DNA of 64,000 nucleotides from Janthinobacterium saanense (GTDB taxonomy: Bacteria > Pseudomonadota > Gammaproteobacteria > Burkholderiales > Burkholderiaceae_D). Every line of letters begins with the position of its first letter. Position 1 is the first letter of the stretch. Below the pieces are notes generated by a model. It was given only the letters and a program-made list of their open reading frames with translations. It made no database searches and was not told where the DNA came from. Below, piece after piece: positions 26,100-35,767 of the stretch. Where the stretch lies: the NCBI RefSeq assembly GCF_014200675.1, contig NZ_JACHCI010000003.1, positions 372,001 to 436,000 on the forward strand. Direction: 5' to 3'. Position numbers and translations under genes: made by a program.

Positions 26100-28313
26100 T
26101 TACTTCGCTGCCTCCGTACCCAGGTTTTTCTTGAAGAAGCCGGCGATCTTCGCGTACACATGGCGTTGGCCTGCGCGCGACGAAATGCCGTGCTTGGCGC
26201 CCGGGTAGGTCATCAGGTCGAACTGTACACCACGGTTCACCAGCGCATCGATCAGACGCGTGGTGTTCGTAAACAGCACGTTATCGTCCGCCATGCCATG
26301 TATCAGCAGCAGTGGCGACTTCAAGCCGTCCAGGTGGGCAAACACGGTGCTCTTCTGGTAGCCGTCTGCGTCTTCCTTCGGCAGGCCGAGGAATTGTTCC
26401 GTGTAGTGGGTGTCGTACAGCGACCAGTCGGTCACGGGCGCTACCGACACGCCCATGGCGATCTTGTCCGAGGCAGCCGACAGCAAACGCAAGGTCATGA
26501 AGCCGCCATAGCTCCAGCCAAATACGCCGATGCGCTTCGGATCGACAAAGCTTTGCTTGGCCAGCCAGTCGATGCCGACCACCTGGTCGGCCACTTCCGC
26601 TGCACCCAGGTTATGGTAGATGGCGTCGGTGAAAGCGCGTTCGCGGCGCGAAGAACCACGGTTATCGAGACGGAACACCACAAAACCCTGCTGCGCCATG
26701 TACTGGTCAAAGGTGTTGCCCCAGCGGCGAGCCACGTGCTGCGAATGCGGGCCGCCATAGGTCGACAGGAAGACCGGGTAGTGTTTCGAAGCGTCGAAGT
26801 TCGACGGTTTCACCAGCGAGTAATACAGGGTCTGGCCATCGTTCGATTTCAGCGTGCCGTATTCGGTCGGCAGGTGGTCGGCCTTGTATTTGGCGTAAGG
26901 ATGATCGGCGTTCAGGGCGTTTTCTTCCAGCCAGCCCACCATGGAACCGTCAGGACGGCGGATGCTCACTTGCGGCGGCGTCGATGGATCGGAATAGGTA
27001 TCGACAAAGACCGCGCCATTGCGGGCAAAGGTCGTGTCATGCCAGCCGTCGGCGCGGGTCACGCGCTGCGGCTTGTCGGCCGTGCTGCCGTCCAGCGCCA
27101 GGGCGTAGGTTTGCTTGTCGATCACGGCGTCGCGGTTGGACGACACGTAGACCTTGCCGGTCTTTTCATTGACGGCCAGCAGATTGTCGATGCCCCACTC
27201 GCCGCTGGTGACAGCGTGCAGCAGCTTGCCGCTCATGTCGTACAAATACAGATGGTTGCGGCCAGTGCGCTCGGACGACCACAAAAAGGTGCCGTTGGAC
27301 AGGAAGCGCAGGTCGTCATTGATGCTGACCCAGGTTGTCGAGGTTTCCGTCAGCAAGGTGCGTTGCGCCAGGGTGGCCGCATCGACTGCCACCAGGTCCA
27401 GCGTTTTCTGGTCGCGCGACTGGCGCTGATACACCAGCGACTTGCTGTCGGCGCTGAAGTCGGCGCGCACCAGGTAAATATCGGGATTCGTGCCCAGGTC
27501 GATCTGGCGCTGTACGCCCGTTTCCGGTGAGACGATGCGCAGTTGTACCAGCACGTTAGGGTCGCCAGCGGCAGGGTAGCGCTGTTCGACGACATCGGTG
27601 CGGTCGGCGAAGATTTCAAAGCGGCGCACTACCGGCACTGGCGCTTCGTCGTAGCGTTTGTAGGCAATCGCGCTATCGTCCGGCGCCCAGTAGTAACCGG
27701 TGCGCTGGCCCATTTCTTCCTGCGCCACGAATTCGGCTTCGGCGTTATGGACAGTGCCCTTGCCATCGGTGGTCAGCTGGCGTTCGGCATTGGTTTTCAG
27801 GTCGATCACGAACAGATTCTGGTCGCGCACGAAGGACACGTAGCGGCCTTTCGGCGAGATTTTCGGATCGAGCACATTGCCCTTGGCGACCAGGCGCGCC
27901 TGGTCCGGCTTGGCCGCATCGACCAGATACAGATTGCCGGCCAGCGGCACCAGCAGCTGCTTGCCATCGGGCGACCAGCTGTAGCTGAGAATGCCGTTCA
28001 GGCTGGCCGTGCGCTCGCGTTCGCGGCGCGCCTGTTCTTCGGGCGAGATGGTTTCATTCGGCACCAGCGCCTTGGAATCGACCAGGCGGTGCGTGCTCTT
28101 GTCTTTCAGCTTGAATTCCCACAGGTCGAGCTGGAACTGGTTGTCGGCACGGCCGCGCAGGAACGTGACGCGTTCGCCGTCGGGCGAGACCTTCAGATTG
28201 CGCACGCCGGGGCCGGACAGCGCCGGATCGGCATGGATGCGTTCCAGGGTCAGCTTTTCAGCTGCCGCAGGAACGCTGGCCATCGCGGCCAGAAAACAAA
28301 GAAGAAAACGCAT
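26100..28313 (-). CDS. S9 family prolyl oligopeptidase / dipeptidyl peptidase IV, exported
   Basis: A 737-residue serine peptidase. Signal peptide MRFLLCFLAAMASVPAAAEK, a DPP IV-type N-terminal beta-propeller (about residues 60-440), then an alpha/beta hydrolase with nucleophile GWSYGGF (Ser about 610), catalytic Asp in HGMADDNVLF and His in GAKHGIS near the C-terminus. A conserved AEFVAQEEMGQRTGYYW segment is the DPP IV substrate Glu-Glu region. It should cleave X-Pro dipeptides from peptides in the periplasm or outside. ATG 28313 begins the signal peptide; the Shine-Dalgarno is weak. Confidence 0.95.
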   Translation of the reverse strand: MRFLLCFLAAMASVPAAAEKLTLERIHADPALSGPGVRNLKVSPDGERVTFLRGRADNQFQLDLWEFKLKDKSTHRLVDSKALVPNETISPEEQARRERERTASLNGILSYSWSPDGKQLLVPLAGNLYLVDAAKPDQARLVAKGNVLDPKISPKGRYVSFVRDQNLFVIDLKTNAERQLTTDGKGTVHNAEAEFVAQEEMGQRTGYYWAPDDSAIAYKRYDEAPVPVVRRFEIFADRTDVVEQRYPAAGDPNVLVQLRIVSPETGVQRQIDLGTNPDIYLVRADFSADSKSLVYQRQSRDQKTLDLVAVDAATLAQRTLLTETSTTWVSINDDLRFLSNGTFLWSSERTGRNHLYLYDMSGKLLHAVTSGEWGIDNLLAVNEKTGKVYVSSNRDAVIDKQTYALALDGSTADKPQRVTRADGWHDTTFARNGAVFVDTYSDPSTPPQVSIRRPDGSMVGWLEENALNADHPYAKYKADHLPTEYGTLKSNDGQTLYYSLVKPSNFDASKHYPVFLSTYGGPHSQHVARRWGNTFDQYMAQQGFVVFRLDNRGSSRRERAFTDAIYHNLGAAEVADQVVGIDWLAKQSFVDPKRIGVFGWSYGGFMTLRLLSAASDKIAMGVSVAPVTDWSLYDTHYTEQFLGLPKEDADGYQKSTVFAHLDGLKSPLLLIHGMADDNVLFTNTTRLIDALVNRGVQFDLMTYPGAKHGISSRAGQRHVYAKIAGFFKKNLGTEAAK

Positions 28314-28483
28314 GGATGTCTCGGTGATGGTAAAAGGAGGTGTCAAGCCTCGGGCCTGACCACAAACGATACCAGAGCGCGGCATTTAATGCGATAGGGC
28401 AGGGCACGGAATAAGGCCGTGATTGCCTTCTTTACTTCGGCGAAACCTCAGGAGTGGCGATATTTTGTATTCTTAGCTGTCAA

Positions 28484-28532
28484 GGCGGCGCGCATTAATT
28501 CACACCTTAATTCACACCTTAATTGCGCCGCC
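28484..28532. repeat. Short tandem repeat within an inverted repeat
   Basis: TTAATTCACACC is present twice in tandem (28495-28506 and 28507-28518) followed by a third TTAATT. It is flanked by GGCGGCGC (28484-28491) and GCGCCGCC (28525-28532), which can pair. It lies just after the MATE stop codon, so it may act as a 3' hairpin of that message. No other function is visible. Confidence 0.45.
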
Positions 28533-28542
28533 CATTTCGCGT

Positions 28543-29937
28543 TCAGGCCCCTGCGTGCAGGCGTCGCAGCGATAGCCGGTTCAGATACCAGGTCAGCAGC
28601 ACGGCGGCCACCGTCAGGCCCAGCACCAGGCCTATCCAGAAACCGGTGGCGGCCATCGGTGCGGCTGGCGACAGGAAGAAGCCTTGCGGCGCCAGGCCCA
28701 GCACATAACCGATAGGCAGCGAGACGCCCCAGAAGGCCAGCAGTTGTATCAGCATAGGCGGGCGCGTTACCTTGTAGCCGCGGATGGCGCACGAGGCGGC
28801 CACCTGGGTCGCGTCGGACAGCTGGAACAGGGCGGCAAACAGCAGCAGGTTGGCGCACAGCGCCTGCACTTGCGGATCGGAGGTATAGGCTTGCGCGATC
28901 TGGTGGCGGAACACGGTGATCAGGATGGCCGAGACCACGGCCGCCGTCAGCGACATGGCCACGCCGACCCAGGAAATGAAGCGCGCCCGGCGCAGATTGT
29001 TTTCGCCCACGGCGTGGCCCACGCGCGTCACCAGCGCGATGCCGAAGGTGAGCGGCACCATGAACACGACGGACGAAAAATTGAGGGCGATCTGGTGCGC
29101 CGAAACCTGGATCACGCCAAAGCGCGCCACCAGCAGGCTGATGATGCCGAAGGCGCTCACTTCCGCAAAATACGTCACGCCTATCGGCAGGCCCAGGCGC
29201 AGCATGGGGCCGATGCTGGCCGCCTGCGGTGCTTCCCAGTGGCTGAACGGATATGTAGGGCGGTAGACGGGGGCGTGGCGTATCCACAGCACCATCGCGG
29301 CCAGCATCATCCACACGCAGGTGGTGGTGGCCACGGCGCAGCCCACGCCGCCCATCTTCGGCATGCCCCAGTGGCCGTAGATCAGCAGGTAGTTGACCAG
29401 GATATTCAAGCCCAGCGCGGCCAGCGCGATCACCATCACCGGCTTGGTCTGGTTGATGCTGGTGCTGTAGCCATACAGCGCGCGGTAGGCGGCAAACGGC
29501 GGCAGCGCGCAGCTGATGATGTGCACAAACAGCTTGGCCTTGGCCGCCACGGCCGGTTCCAGCATCAGATGGTCGAACACCAGCGCCGCCATATTCGTCA
29601 GCAAACAGGCCACCAGGCCCACGGCCAGCGCCTTCCACAGTGCCTGGCGCACGATGTGCGGCACCTTGTCGTGGCGCGCGGCGCCGATTTCATGCGCCAC
29701 CAAGGTATTGATCGCCATCATGATGCCGCTCACCGTCACCAGCACGATGGACCAGATGGCCGCGCCCAGCGACACGGCCGCCAGTTCTTCGGGATTGGTG
29801 TGGCCCGTCATGGCCACGTCGGCCGCGCCCATGCCGACGGTGGCCAGCTGGCCGATCAGGATGGGCCAGGCCAGCTTCCACAAGGACGATACTTCATTGC
29901 GGATGGCGGGGGCGGTAAACGAGGTGGTATGGGGCAT
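28543..29937 (-). CDS. MATE family multidrug efflux transporter (NorM-like)
   Basis: A 464-residue inner-membrane protein with about 12 hydrophobic helices in two related halves. N-terminal helix 1 region reads LAWPILIGQLATVGMGAADV, followed by MTGHTNPEELAAVSLGAAIW; both are typical of the NorM branch of MATE (cation-coupled drug export). Standard length. It is divergent from the crystallin cluster with 249 bp between; no regulator is adjacent. Confidence 0.94.
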   Translation of the reverse strand: MPHTTSFTAPAIRNEVSSLWKLAWPILIGQLATVGMGAADVAMTGHTNPEELAAVSLGAAIWSIVLVTVSGIMMAINTLVAHEIGAARHDKVPHIVRQALWKALAVGLVACLLTNMAALVFDHLMLEPAVAAKAKLFVHIISCALPPFAAYRALYGYSTSINQTKPVMVIALAALGLNILVNYLLIYGHWGMPKMGGVGCAVATTTCVWMMLAAMVLWIRHAPVYRPTYPFSHWEAPQAASIGPMLRLGLPIGVTYFAEVSAFGIISLLVARFGVIQVSAHQIALNFSSVVFMVPLTFGIALVTRVGHAVGENNLRRARFISWVGVAMSLTAAVVSAILITVFRHQIAQAYTSDPQVQALCANLLLFAALFQLSDATQVAASCAIRGYKVTRPPMLIQLLAFWGVSLPIGYVLGLAPQGFFLSPAAPMAATGFWIGLVLGLTVAAVLLTWYLNRLSLRRLHAGA

Positions 29938-30186
29938 TGAAACGATACCTGACTAAGCTGGAAAGACGTGAAGGAACAGGGCATTTTACTGACATTGCAG
30001 CAACTTGTCCCCGCGCAGGCGGAAAGGGCGGGGCCTGGTCTTGAGAGGTATGGCGCTGTCAGAGCGTCAATTATTGCTTTTAGTAACAATTTCTTGTGTA
30101 TTTCGCATATTTTGTTACACCGTTTTTTTGGCGCGACAGCTACACTGGCGTCTAGTTGCCATGTTCTTATCACAGGAGACCCGCCG

Positions 30187-31056
30187 ATGAACCGTACACT
30201 GAAACACGCTCTGGTATGTGCCGCCATCCTGCTATCCCACGCCGCCGCGCAGGCAGGTGAAATCAGTCTCTACACCGATGTCAATTTCCGTGGCCGCGTG
30301 GTGGTGCTGCGCGACGCCAGCGATGATCTGTCGCGCATCAATTTCAATGACACGGCGTCCAGCATCCGCGTCAGTTCGGGTACCTGGGAAGTGTGCACGG
30401 ATTCGCAATTTAACGGCCAGTGCCGCACCCTGGGGCCAGGCGACTACAGTTCGCTCGATGGCATGAACGACAAGATTTCATCCGTGCGTGAAGCGGGACG
30501 CGATGGCGGCGGCAGTGGCGGCGGTTCACGCCCGGCACTGGAGCTGTTTTCCGACCGCGACCAGCGGGGTGCATCTGCGCCCGTGAATGCAGACCGCGAC
30601 GACCTGGTCGCCATCGGTTTCAATGACCGCGCCAACAGCATCCGCGTCGAACGCGGCTACTGGCAGCTCTGCAGCGATGCCAATTACAACGGCAGTTGCC
30701 GCGTCTTCGGTCCCGGCAGCTACGATGACCTGGGCCGCGACCTCAATGGCCGTGTGTCGTCGGCGCGGCTGGTCGATCCGCGCGAAGCCAACCGGCCGCG
30801 CGGCGGCGATAACCTGGTGGTGTTGTATGCACGCAGCGACATGCGGGGCCCAGGCCTGTCCGTCAACCGCGACGTCCGTGATTTGGTAAGCATGAATTAC
30901 AATGACCAGGCCAGCTCGATAGTCATCCATGAAGGCACGTGGGAGATGTGCGAGGGTTCCCAATACAACGGCAAGTGTGAGGTGATGGGGCCCGGCAGCT
31001 ACCCTGACCTGAATAGCCTCGACAAGAGTATCTCCTCGCTGCGCCGCATCGATTAA
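30187..31056 (+). CDS. Secreted beta/gamma-crystallin protein, three domains
   Basis: A 289-residue exported protein: signal peptide (MNRTLKHALVCAAILLSHAA, cleavage AQA-G) and three beta/gamma-crystallin-type domains (about residues 24-103, 114-197, 208-288). Each has a Greek-key start like LYTDVNFRGR, a Ca-binding type N-D-x-x-S-S motif (NDTASS, NDRANS, NDQASS) and a WxxC...C pair (WEVCTDSQFNGQC in domain 1). Domain 1 also keeps a second copy, NDKISS. Microbial members bind Ca2+ and are thought to be stress-related. AGGAG upstream. First of three tandem paralogues. Confidence 0.88.
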   Translation: MNRTLKHALVCAAILLSHAAAQAGEISLYTDVNFRGRVVVLRDASDDLSRINFNDTASSIRVSSGTWEVCTDSQFNGQCRTLGPGDYSSLDGMNDKISSVREAGRDGGGSGGGSRPALELFSDRDQRGASAPVNADRDDLVAIGFNDRANSIRVERGYWQLCSDANYNGSCRVFGPGSYDDLGRDLNGRVSSARLVDPREANRPRGGDNLVVLYARSDMRGPGLSVNRDVRDLVSMNYNDQASSIVIHEGTWEMCEGSQYNGKCEVMGPGSYPDLNSLDKSISSLRRID

Positions 31057-31142
31057 GGCACTGCCCGGCCACACTCAAAGAACACAGGCGCACGCGGGCG
31101 ATCGCGCTGCATGCGCAATGAATATACATAAACGGAGTTAAG

Positions 31143-32114
31143 ATGCTGTACCCTTTAAAACGTAGCCTGCTATGCGCAGCGTCCTTGCTGATCCATCTCG
31201 GCGCTTCTGCCGGTGAAATCACTTTATTTGAAGACTCGAATTTCCGTGGCCGCGCCGTGACCTTGCGTGAAACCACGGACGATCTGTCGCGCTACAATTT
31301 CAACGACAAGGCATCGAGCATCGTGGTGCGTTCAGGCAGCTGGCAAGTGTGTACCGACGGTGGCTTTCGCGGCAATTGCAAGGTGCTCGAACCGGGTGAA
31401 TATCCTTCGCTGCCAGGCATGAACGACGCCCTCTCTTCGGTGCGTGAAATGGGAGGCAATCCGGGCCGCCCGGGCCGCGATCCTGACCGTGGCAATGGCG
31501 GCGGCTATGGCCGTGGCTCGATGCTGGAAGTGTATTCGGGCGCCGGCCAGAATGGCGGCTCGGCGCGCCTGAACCGCGATACCGACGACTTCGTCAATAT
31601 CGGCTTCAACGACCGCACCACCAGCATCGTCATCTACAACGGCTACTGGCAGTTGTGCAGCGATGCCAATTACAACGGCGTGTGCCGCATCTTCGGGCCA
31701 GGCCGCTACGACGACCTGGGACGCGGCCTGTCCGGCAAGGTGTCGTCGGCGCGCATGGTTGATGAACGCGAAGGGCGCCGCCAGCAGTATGATCAGCCAC
31801 AGTATCCGCAACAGCCGCAATACCCACAATATCCGCAGCAGCCCCAGTATCCGCAGTATCAGCAGCGCGGCGCTATTTTGCTGTTTCCAGACCGCGACAT
31901 GCGCGGCGAACCTTTGGCGCTGGACCGCAATGCCGATGACCTGGTGCAGTTTGGTTTCAATGACCGGATCTCGTCGATCGTCGTCAATGACGGCCAATGG
32001 CAAGTCTGCGTCGACTCGAACTACAACGGCCGCTGTGAAATCATTGGACCTGGCCAATATGGCCGCCTGAACGGCATGGAGAACCAGATTTCTTCCGTGC
32101 GCCGGGTGCGCTGA
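31143..32114 (+). CDS. Secreted beta/gamma-crystallin protein with Gln/Tyr/Pro linker
   Basis: A 323-residue paralogue of the preceding gene. Signal peptide MLYPLKRSLLCAASLLIHLG, three crystallin domains (about 24-105, 122-205, 240-323) with Ca motifs NDKASS, NDRTTS and NDRISS. Between domains 2 and 3 is a tandem repeat linker of QPQYPQ-type units. The same WxxC...C pairs recur (WQVCVDSNYNGRC in domain 3). The linker suggests a flexible surface or matrix protein. It ends one base before the third paralogue starts, so the two are co-translated. Confidence 0.88.
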   Translation: MLYPLKRSLLCAASLLIHLGASAGEITLFEDSNFRGRAVTLRETTDDLSRYNFNDKASSIVVRSGSWQVCTDGGFRGNCKVLEPGEYPSLPGMNDALSSVREMGGNPGRPGRDPDRGNGGGYGRGSMLEVYSGAGQNGGSARLNRDTDDFVNIGFNDRTTSIVIYNGYWQLCSDANYNGVCRIFGPGRYDDLGRGLSGKVSSARMVDEREGRRQQYDQPQYPQQPQYPQYPQQPQYPQYQQRGAILLFPDRDMRGEPLALDRNADDLVQFGFNDRISSIVVNDGQWQVCVDSNYNGRCEIIGPGQYGRLNGMENQISSVRRVR

Positions 32115-32115
32115 C

Positions 32116-32745
32116 ATGCGGGCATCTTTTCGACCGGCGCTGCTGTGCGCCGCCACTTTACTGGCCCCGTTGGCTGCCGATGCAGGCGAAATGACCCTGT
32201 TCCAGGACAGCGATTTTCGTGGCCGCGCCGTCACCTTGCGCTCCGACGTGGGCGACTTGTCGCGCATGAGTTTCAACGACAGGGCGTCGAGCATCATCGT
32301 GCGCTCAGGCTCCTGGGAAGTGTGCCGGGACGCCAATTACCGGGGCAGTTGCCGCGTGCTGCGCCAGGGCTACTACAGCAGCCTGCCGGGCATGAACGAT
32401 GTCATTTCTTCTGTCCGTGAAGTGGGCAAGCCTGGCCACGGCGGCCATAGGCCACCTCCGCCGCCACCTCCCAAGCCACGGCCGCCCGATGACATGCGTG
32501 GCGCCGTGCTTTTGTTTCCCGATGCCGGCATGCGCGGCCGGCCCGTGCGCCTGGAGCGTGAAGCGCGCGACTTGAGCCGCTACGGCTTCAATGACCGTAC
32601 CGTTTCCGTCGTCATCAACTACGGCCGCTGGGAATTCTGCGTCGACGCCAACTACCATGGCCGCTGCATGATCATGGGGCCGGGCAACTACGGCCGCTTG
32701 CACGGCATGGAGCGCCGCATTTCCTCGGTGCGCAGGGTACCTTAA
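32116..32745 (+). CDS. Secreted beta/gamma-crystallin protein, two domains
   Basis: A 209-residue paralogue with signal peptide MRASFRPALLCAATLLAPLA and two crystallin domains (about 24-104 and 130-209) joined by a His/Pro linker (PPPPPPPKPRP). Domain 1 resembles domain 1 of the neighbours. Domain 2 resembles domain 3 of the preceding protein (GRLHGMERRISSVRRV against GRLNGMENQISSVRRV). The gene therefore looks like a duplication that lost the middle domain. The Ca motif in domain 2, NDRTVS, keeps the ND and final Ser. Confidence 0.87.
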   Translation: MRASFRPALLCAATLLAPLAADAGEMTLFQDSDFRGRAVTLRSDVGDLSRMSFNDRASSIIVRSGSWEVCRDANYRGSCRVLRQGYYSSLPGMNDVISSVREVGKPGHGGHRPPPPPPPKPRPPDDMRGAVLLFPDAGMRGRPVRLEREARDLSRYGFNDRTVSVVINYGRWEFCVDANYHGRCMIMGPGNYGRLHGMERRISSVRRVP

Positions 32746-33650
32746 GTACGCCGCCCCACCTCGCGTAGCAGGTCGCCCATCCAGCCCACGAACGCCCGCA
32801 CCGTCGACGACAGGTGCCGGCTCTGCGGGTAAATCACCGACAGCGGGACGGCTGGTCCCGCGTACTGTTCCAGCACCTGCACCAGGCGGCCGGCGCGCAA
32901 GTGCGGCGCTGCCAGGTAATCGGCGATGCGTATCAGGCCCAGCCCCTCCAGGCCACATGCCAGATAAGCGTCGGTATCGTTCACCGCCAGCTTGCCCCTC
33001 ACGGCGATCGTGCGCTCTTCACCGTCGACGATGAATCGCCAGTCGACCGAACGGCCACTGCGTCCCGAGTGAAATTCAATCAGCTGGTGCTGCTGCAGGT
33101 CTTCCAGAGACTGCGGCCTGCCATTTTTCGCCAGATAGCCGGGCGAGGCACAGACCAGCCACTCAAAACTGCCCACCTTGCGCGCCACCAGCAGGGCCGA
33201 ATTCTCGGGCACGCCGCTACGCACCACGCAATCCACACCCTCCTGTATCAGGTCGACAGTCCGGTCGCCCAGCGTCAGCACGACGTCAATCTCGGGATAC
33301 CTGGCCTGGAATTGCGCAATCGCCGGCAAGACTATCTGGCGCGCGAACGACGCTGTCATGTCGATGCGCAGCTTGCCCCTGGGCTGGTTCGCATGGGTGG
33401 AAAACCGGGCTTCAACGGCCTCCACCTCATTCAAGACACGCAGGCAGTGGTCATAGTAAAGGCTGCCGCCAGGCGTCAGGCTGAGCGTGCGCGTCGTGCG
33501 CTGCAACAGGCTGGCGCCGAGCAACGCCTCCAGGTCCTGGATCGTCCGGCTGACGGTAGAACGGGGAATCGACAAGCTCTTGGCGGCCCCGGCGAAGCTG
33601 TGCGATTCCACTACGCGGGAAAATATTTGCATGGCACGAATTCTGTCCAA
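32742..33650 (-). CDS. LysR family transcriptional regulator
   Basis: A 302-residue regulator: winged helix-turn-helix at residues 1-65 (AAKSLSIPRSTVSRTIQDLE, then GASLLQRTTRTLSLT) and a LysR substrate-binding domain after about 90. A TTG start at 33650 is proposed because AAGGGAGA lies 6 nt upstream and it gives the usual LDRIRAMQIF N-terminus; the first ATG (33632) would cut into that. It is divergent from the NmrA-type reductase gene (161 bp apart), which it probably controls. Its 3' end overlaps the last crystallin gene by four bases, convergently. Confidence 0.92.
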   Translation of the reverse strand: MDRIRAMQIFSRVVESHSFAGAAKSLSIPRSTVSRTIQDLEALLGASLLQRTTRTLSLTPGGSLYYDHCLRVLNEVEAVEARFSTHANQPRGKLRIDMTASFARQIVLPAIAQFQARYPEIDVVLTLGDRTVDLIQEGVDCVVRSGVPENSALLVARKVGSFEWLVCASPGYLAKNGRPQSLEDLQQHQLIEFHSGRSGRSVDWRFIVDGEERTIAVRGKLAVNDTDAYLACGLEGLGLIRIADYLAAPHLRAGRLVQVLEQYAGPAVPLSVIYPQSRHLSSTVRAFVGWMGDLLREVGRRT

Positions 33651-33811
33651 GGCGCTCTCCCTTAGGCTGATAAATGCGTAGATTATCCCGTATTTTGCAA
33701 TTCTGAAAGCAGCGTTTGGGGACTTATGCAGAGTGCAGGCCAATTTTATACTGTGCAGACTGAATCAAAAACCAGACTAATCGCTTGCACACCATGAAAA
33801 GGAAATCGCAG

Positions 33812-34747
33812 ATGGAAAATAACACCGAGATGGAAAACACCCTGGTACTGGGCGCCGGCGAGCTGGGTATGGCGGTCTTGCGCAGCCTGGCGCCGCGCCT
33901 GCAAACGACCCAAACGCCGCTGTCCGTGCTGGTGACGCCACAATCGCTGGTCTCGCCCACGCCTATGCAGCTTGTGCGCCAGCGCGAACTCGATGCGACG
34001 GGGGTGCAATTGTTGCCCTTCGATCTGGCCGGGCGCAGCAATGCCGATTTGATCGCGCTGCTGGGGCAATTTCATACGGTGATCAATTGCACGGGATTCG
34101 TGGCAGGCGCGGGCACGCAGACCAGGCTGACGCAAGCTGCAATTGCCGCCAGGGTGCGCCGCTATTTTCCATGGCAGTTCGGGGTGGACTACGACGTCAT
34201 CGGCAAGGGCAGCGGCCAGCCCGTGTTCGATGAACAGTACGATGTGCGCGGCCTGCTGCGGTCGCAAACGGGCACCGAGTGGGTGATCATTTCGACCGGC
34301 ATGTTCACCAGCTTCCTGTTCGAACCAGGCACGGGCCTGGTCGATTTTGATGCCGGCCTCGTACGGGGATTGGGAACATGGGAAACCAGGGTGACGGTGA
34401 CGACGCCGGAAGACATCGGCCGTCTGACGACCGACATCCTGCTGCAGCAGCCGCGCATACGCAATCAGGTGATTTACGTTGCCAGCGACACGGTTTCATA
34501 TGGCCAGCTGGCGGACATCGTCGAAGACGTGACGGGGCGCCCTTTCGAGCGCGAACTGCTAAGCCGTGAAAAGCTGGCCTTGCAACTGGCGCAGCGGCCG
34601 GACGATGTCATGCTGCGTTACCGGACCGCCTTCGCACGGGGAGACGGCATGTGGTGGGACAAGGCGGCGACCTACAATGCGCAAAACGGCATCCCTACCA
34701 CGGACGTCCGGGCGTGGCTGGCTGCGCGCCAGCAAGCCATGCCTTAA
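33812..34747 (+). CDS. NmrA-like NAD(P)-binding reductase (aromatic alcohol reductase type)
   Basis: A 311-residue Rossmann protein. The dinucleotide motif NTLVLGAGELGMAVLRSL is near residues 8-25. The middle holds PWQFGVDYDVIGKGSGQPVF and TEWVIISTGMF, typical of the NmrA/isoflavone reductase-like group. ATG 33812 has AAGGAAA 7 nt upstream; in-frame ATG 33794 would add six residues. It is paired divergently with a LysR regulator, a common arrangement for stress-induced oxidoreductases. Substrate is unknown. Confidence 0.86.
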   Translation: MENNTEMENTLVLGAGELGMAVLRSLAPRLQTTQTPLSVLVTPQSLVSPTPMQLVRQRELDATGVQLLPFDLAGRSNADLIALLGQFHTVINCTGFVAGAGTQTRLTQAAIAARVRRYFPWQFGVDYDVIGKGSGQPVFDEQYDVRGLLRSQTGTEWVIISTGMFTSFLFEPGTGLVDFDAGLVRGLGTWETRVTVTTPEDIGRLTTDILLQQPRIRNQVIYVASDTVSYGQLADIVEDVTGRPFERELLSREKLALQLAQRPDDVMLRYRTAFARGDGMWWDKAATYNAQNGIPTTDVRAWLAARQQAMP

Positions 34748-34834
34748 TCCCTGGCCTTGTATTGTGCGCAAGCAGTGTTCCAGCCAATTCGTGTACTCTT
34801 TCCACAGGCGGGTCAACCATGGGGAGCATGCACG

Positions 34835-35764
34835 GTGGATTACAAGGACTATTACAAGGAACTAGGCGTCGAAAAAACGGCGAGCGAGGCCGATATCAAG
34901 AAGGCCTACCGCAAGCTGGTGCGCAAATACCATCCCGACGTCAGCAAGGAGCCCGACGCGGACAAGCGCACCAAGGAATTGAACGAGGCGTATGGCGTGC
35001 TGGGCGACGCGGAAAAGCGCGCCGCCTACGATGAACTGGGACGCCAGCCACATGCCCAGGGCGGGCAGGGCGGATCGTTCCGGCCGCCGCCGAACTGGGG
35101 CTCGGGCTACGAATCGTCCAGTGCCGACGACAGCGATTTCTTTGCCGACCTGTTTGCCCATGTGGGTGGGCGTGGGCGCACCAACAGCCAGTTCCAGATG
35201 CAGGGCGAAGACAGCCACGCTGCCATCGAAGTGAGCCTGCACGACAGCTACCATGGCGCCAAACGCACCATCGTCCTGCGCGTGCCGGAAGCCGATGGGC
35301 AAGGCCGCGTGGTGACGCGCGAACGCACGCTGGAAGTGACGATACCGAAAGGCGTGACGGAAGGCCAGCAGCTGCGCATGAAGGGGCAGGGAAATCCGGG
35401 CAGTGGTGGCGCGCCGGCCGGCGACCTGTATCTGGAAATCCGCTTCCAGAACGATGCGCGCTACAAGGCCGAAGGGCGCGATGTCTTTGAAACGGTGCCC
35501 GTCACGCCGTGGGAAGCGGCGCTGGGTGGATCCATCGAGGTGGCCACGCCATCGGGCACGGTGTCCGTCACGGTGCCGCCCAATTCGCAAACGGGGCGCA
35601 AGCTGCGCCTGAAAGGGCGCGGCATACCCGCAGCCCAGCCCGGCGATTTATATCTGCTGCTGGAAGTGGTGTTGCCGCCGGCCAACGATGCGAAGGCACG
35701 CGAACTGTATGAAACCATGGCGCGCGAGATGGCTTTCAATCCGCGCCAGAAGCTGGGAGCATAA
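34835..35764 (+). CDS. cbpA: DnaJ-like co-chaperone / curved DNA-binding protein CbpA
   Basis: A 309-residue J-domain protein. J domain at residues 1-68 (YYKELGVEKTASEADIKKAY, then the HPD motif in RKYHPDVSK), a Gly/Pro-rich linker, then two CTD substrate-binding domains (about 110-290), with no zinc finger. That is the CbpA (type II) layout. There is no ATG near the domain, and the GTG at 34835 with GGGGAG 8 nt upstream fits. It assists DnaK and binds curved DNA in the nucleoid. The cbpM modulator follows after 3 bp. Confidence 0.94.
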   Translation: MDYKDYYKELGVEKTASEADIKKAYRKLVRKYHPDVSKEPDADKRTKELNEAYGVLGDAEKRAAYDELGRQPHAQGGQGGSFRPPPNWGSGYESSSADDSDFFADLFAHVGGRGRTNSQFQMQGEDSHAAIEVSLHDSYHGAKRTIVLRVPEADGQGRVVTRERTLEVTIPKGVTEGQQLRMKGQGNPGSGGAPAGDLYLEIRFQNDARYKAEGRDVFETVPVTPWEAALGGSIEVATPSGTVSVTVPPNSQTGRKLRLKGRGIPAAQPGDLYLLLEVVLPPANDAKARELYETMAREMAFNPRQKLGA

Positions 35765-35767
35765 ATC

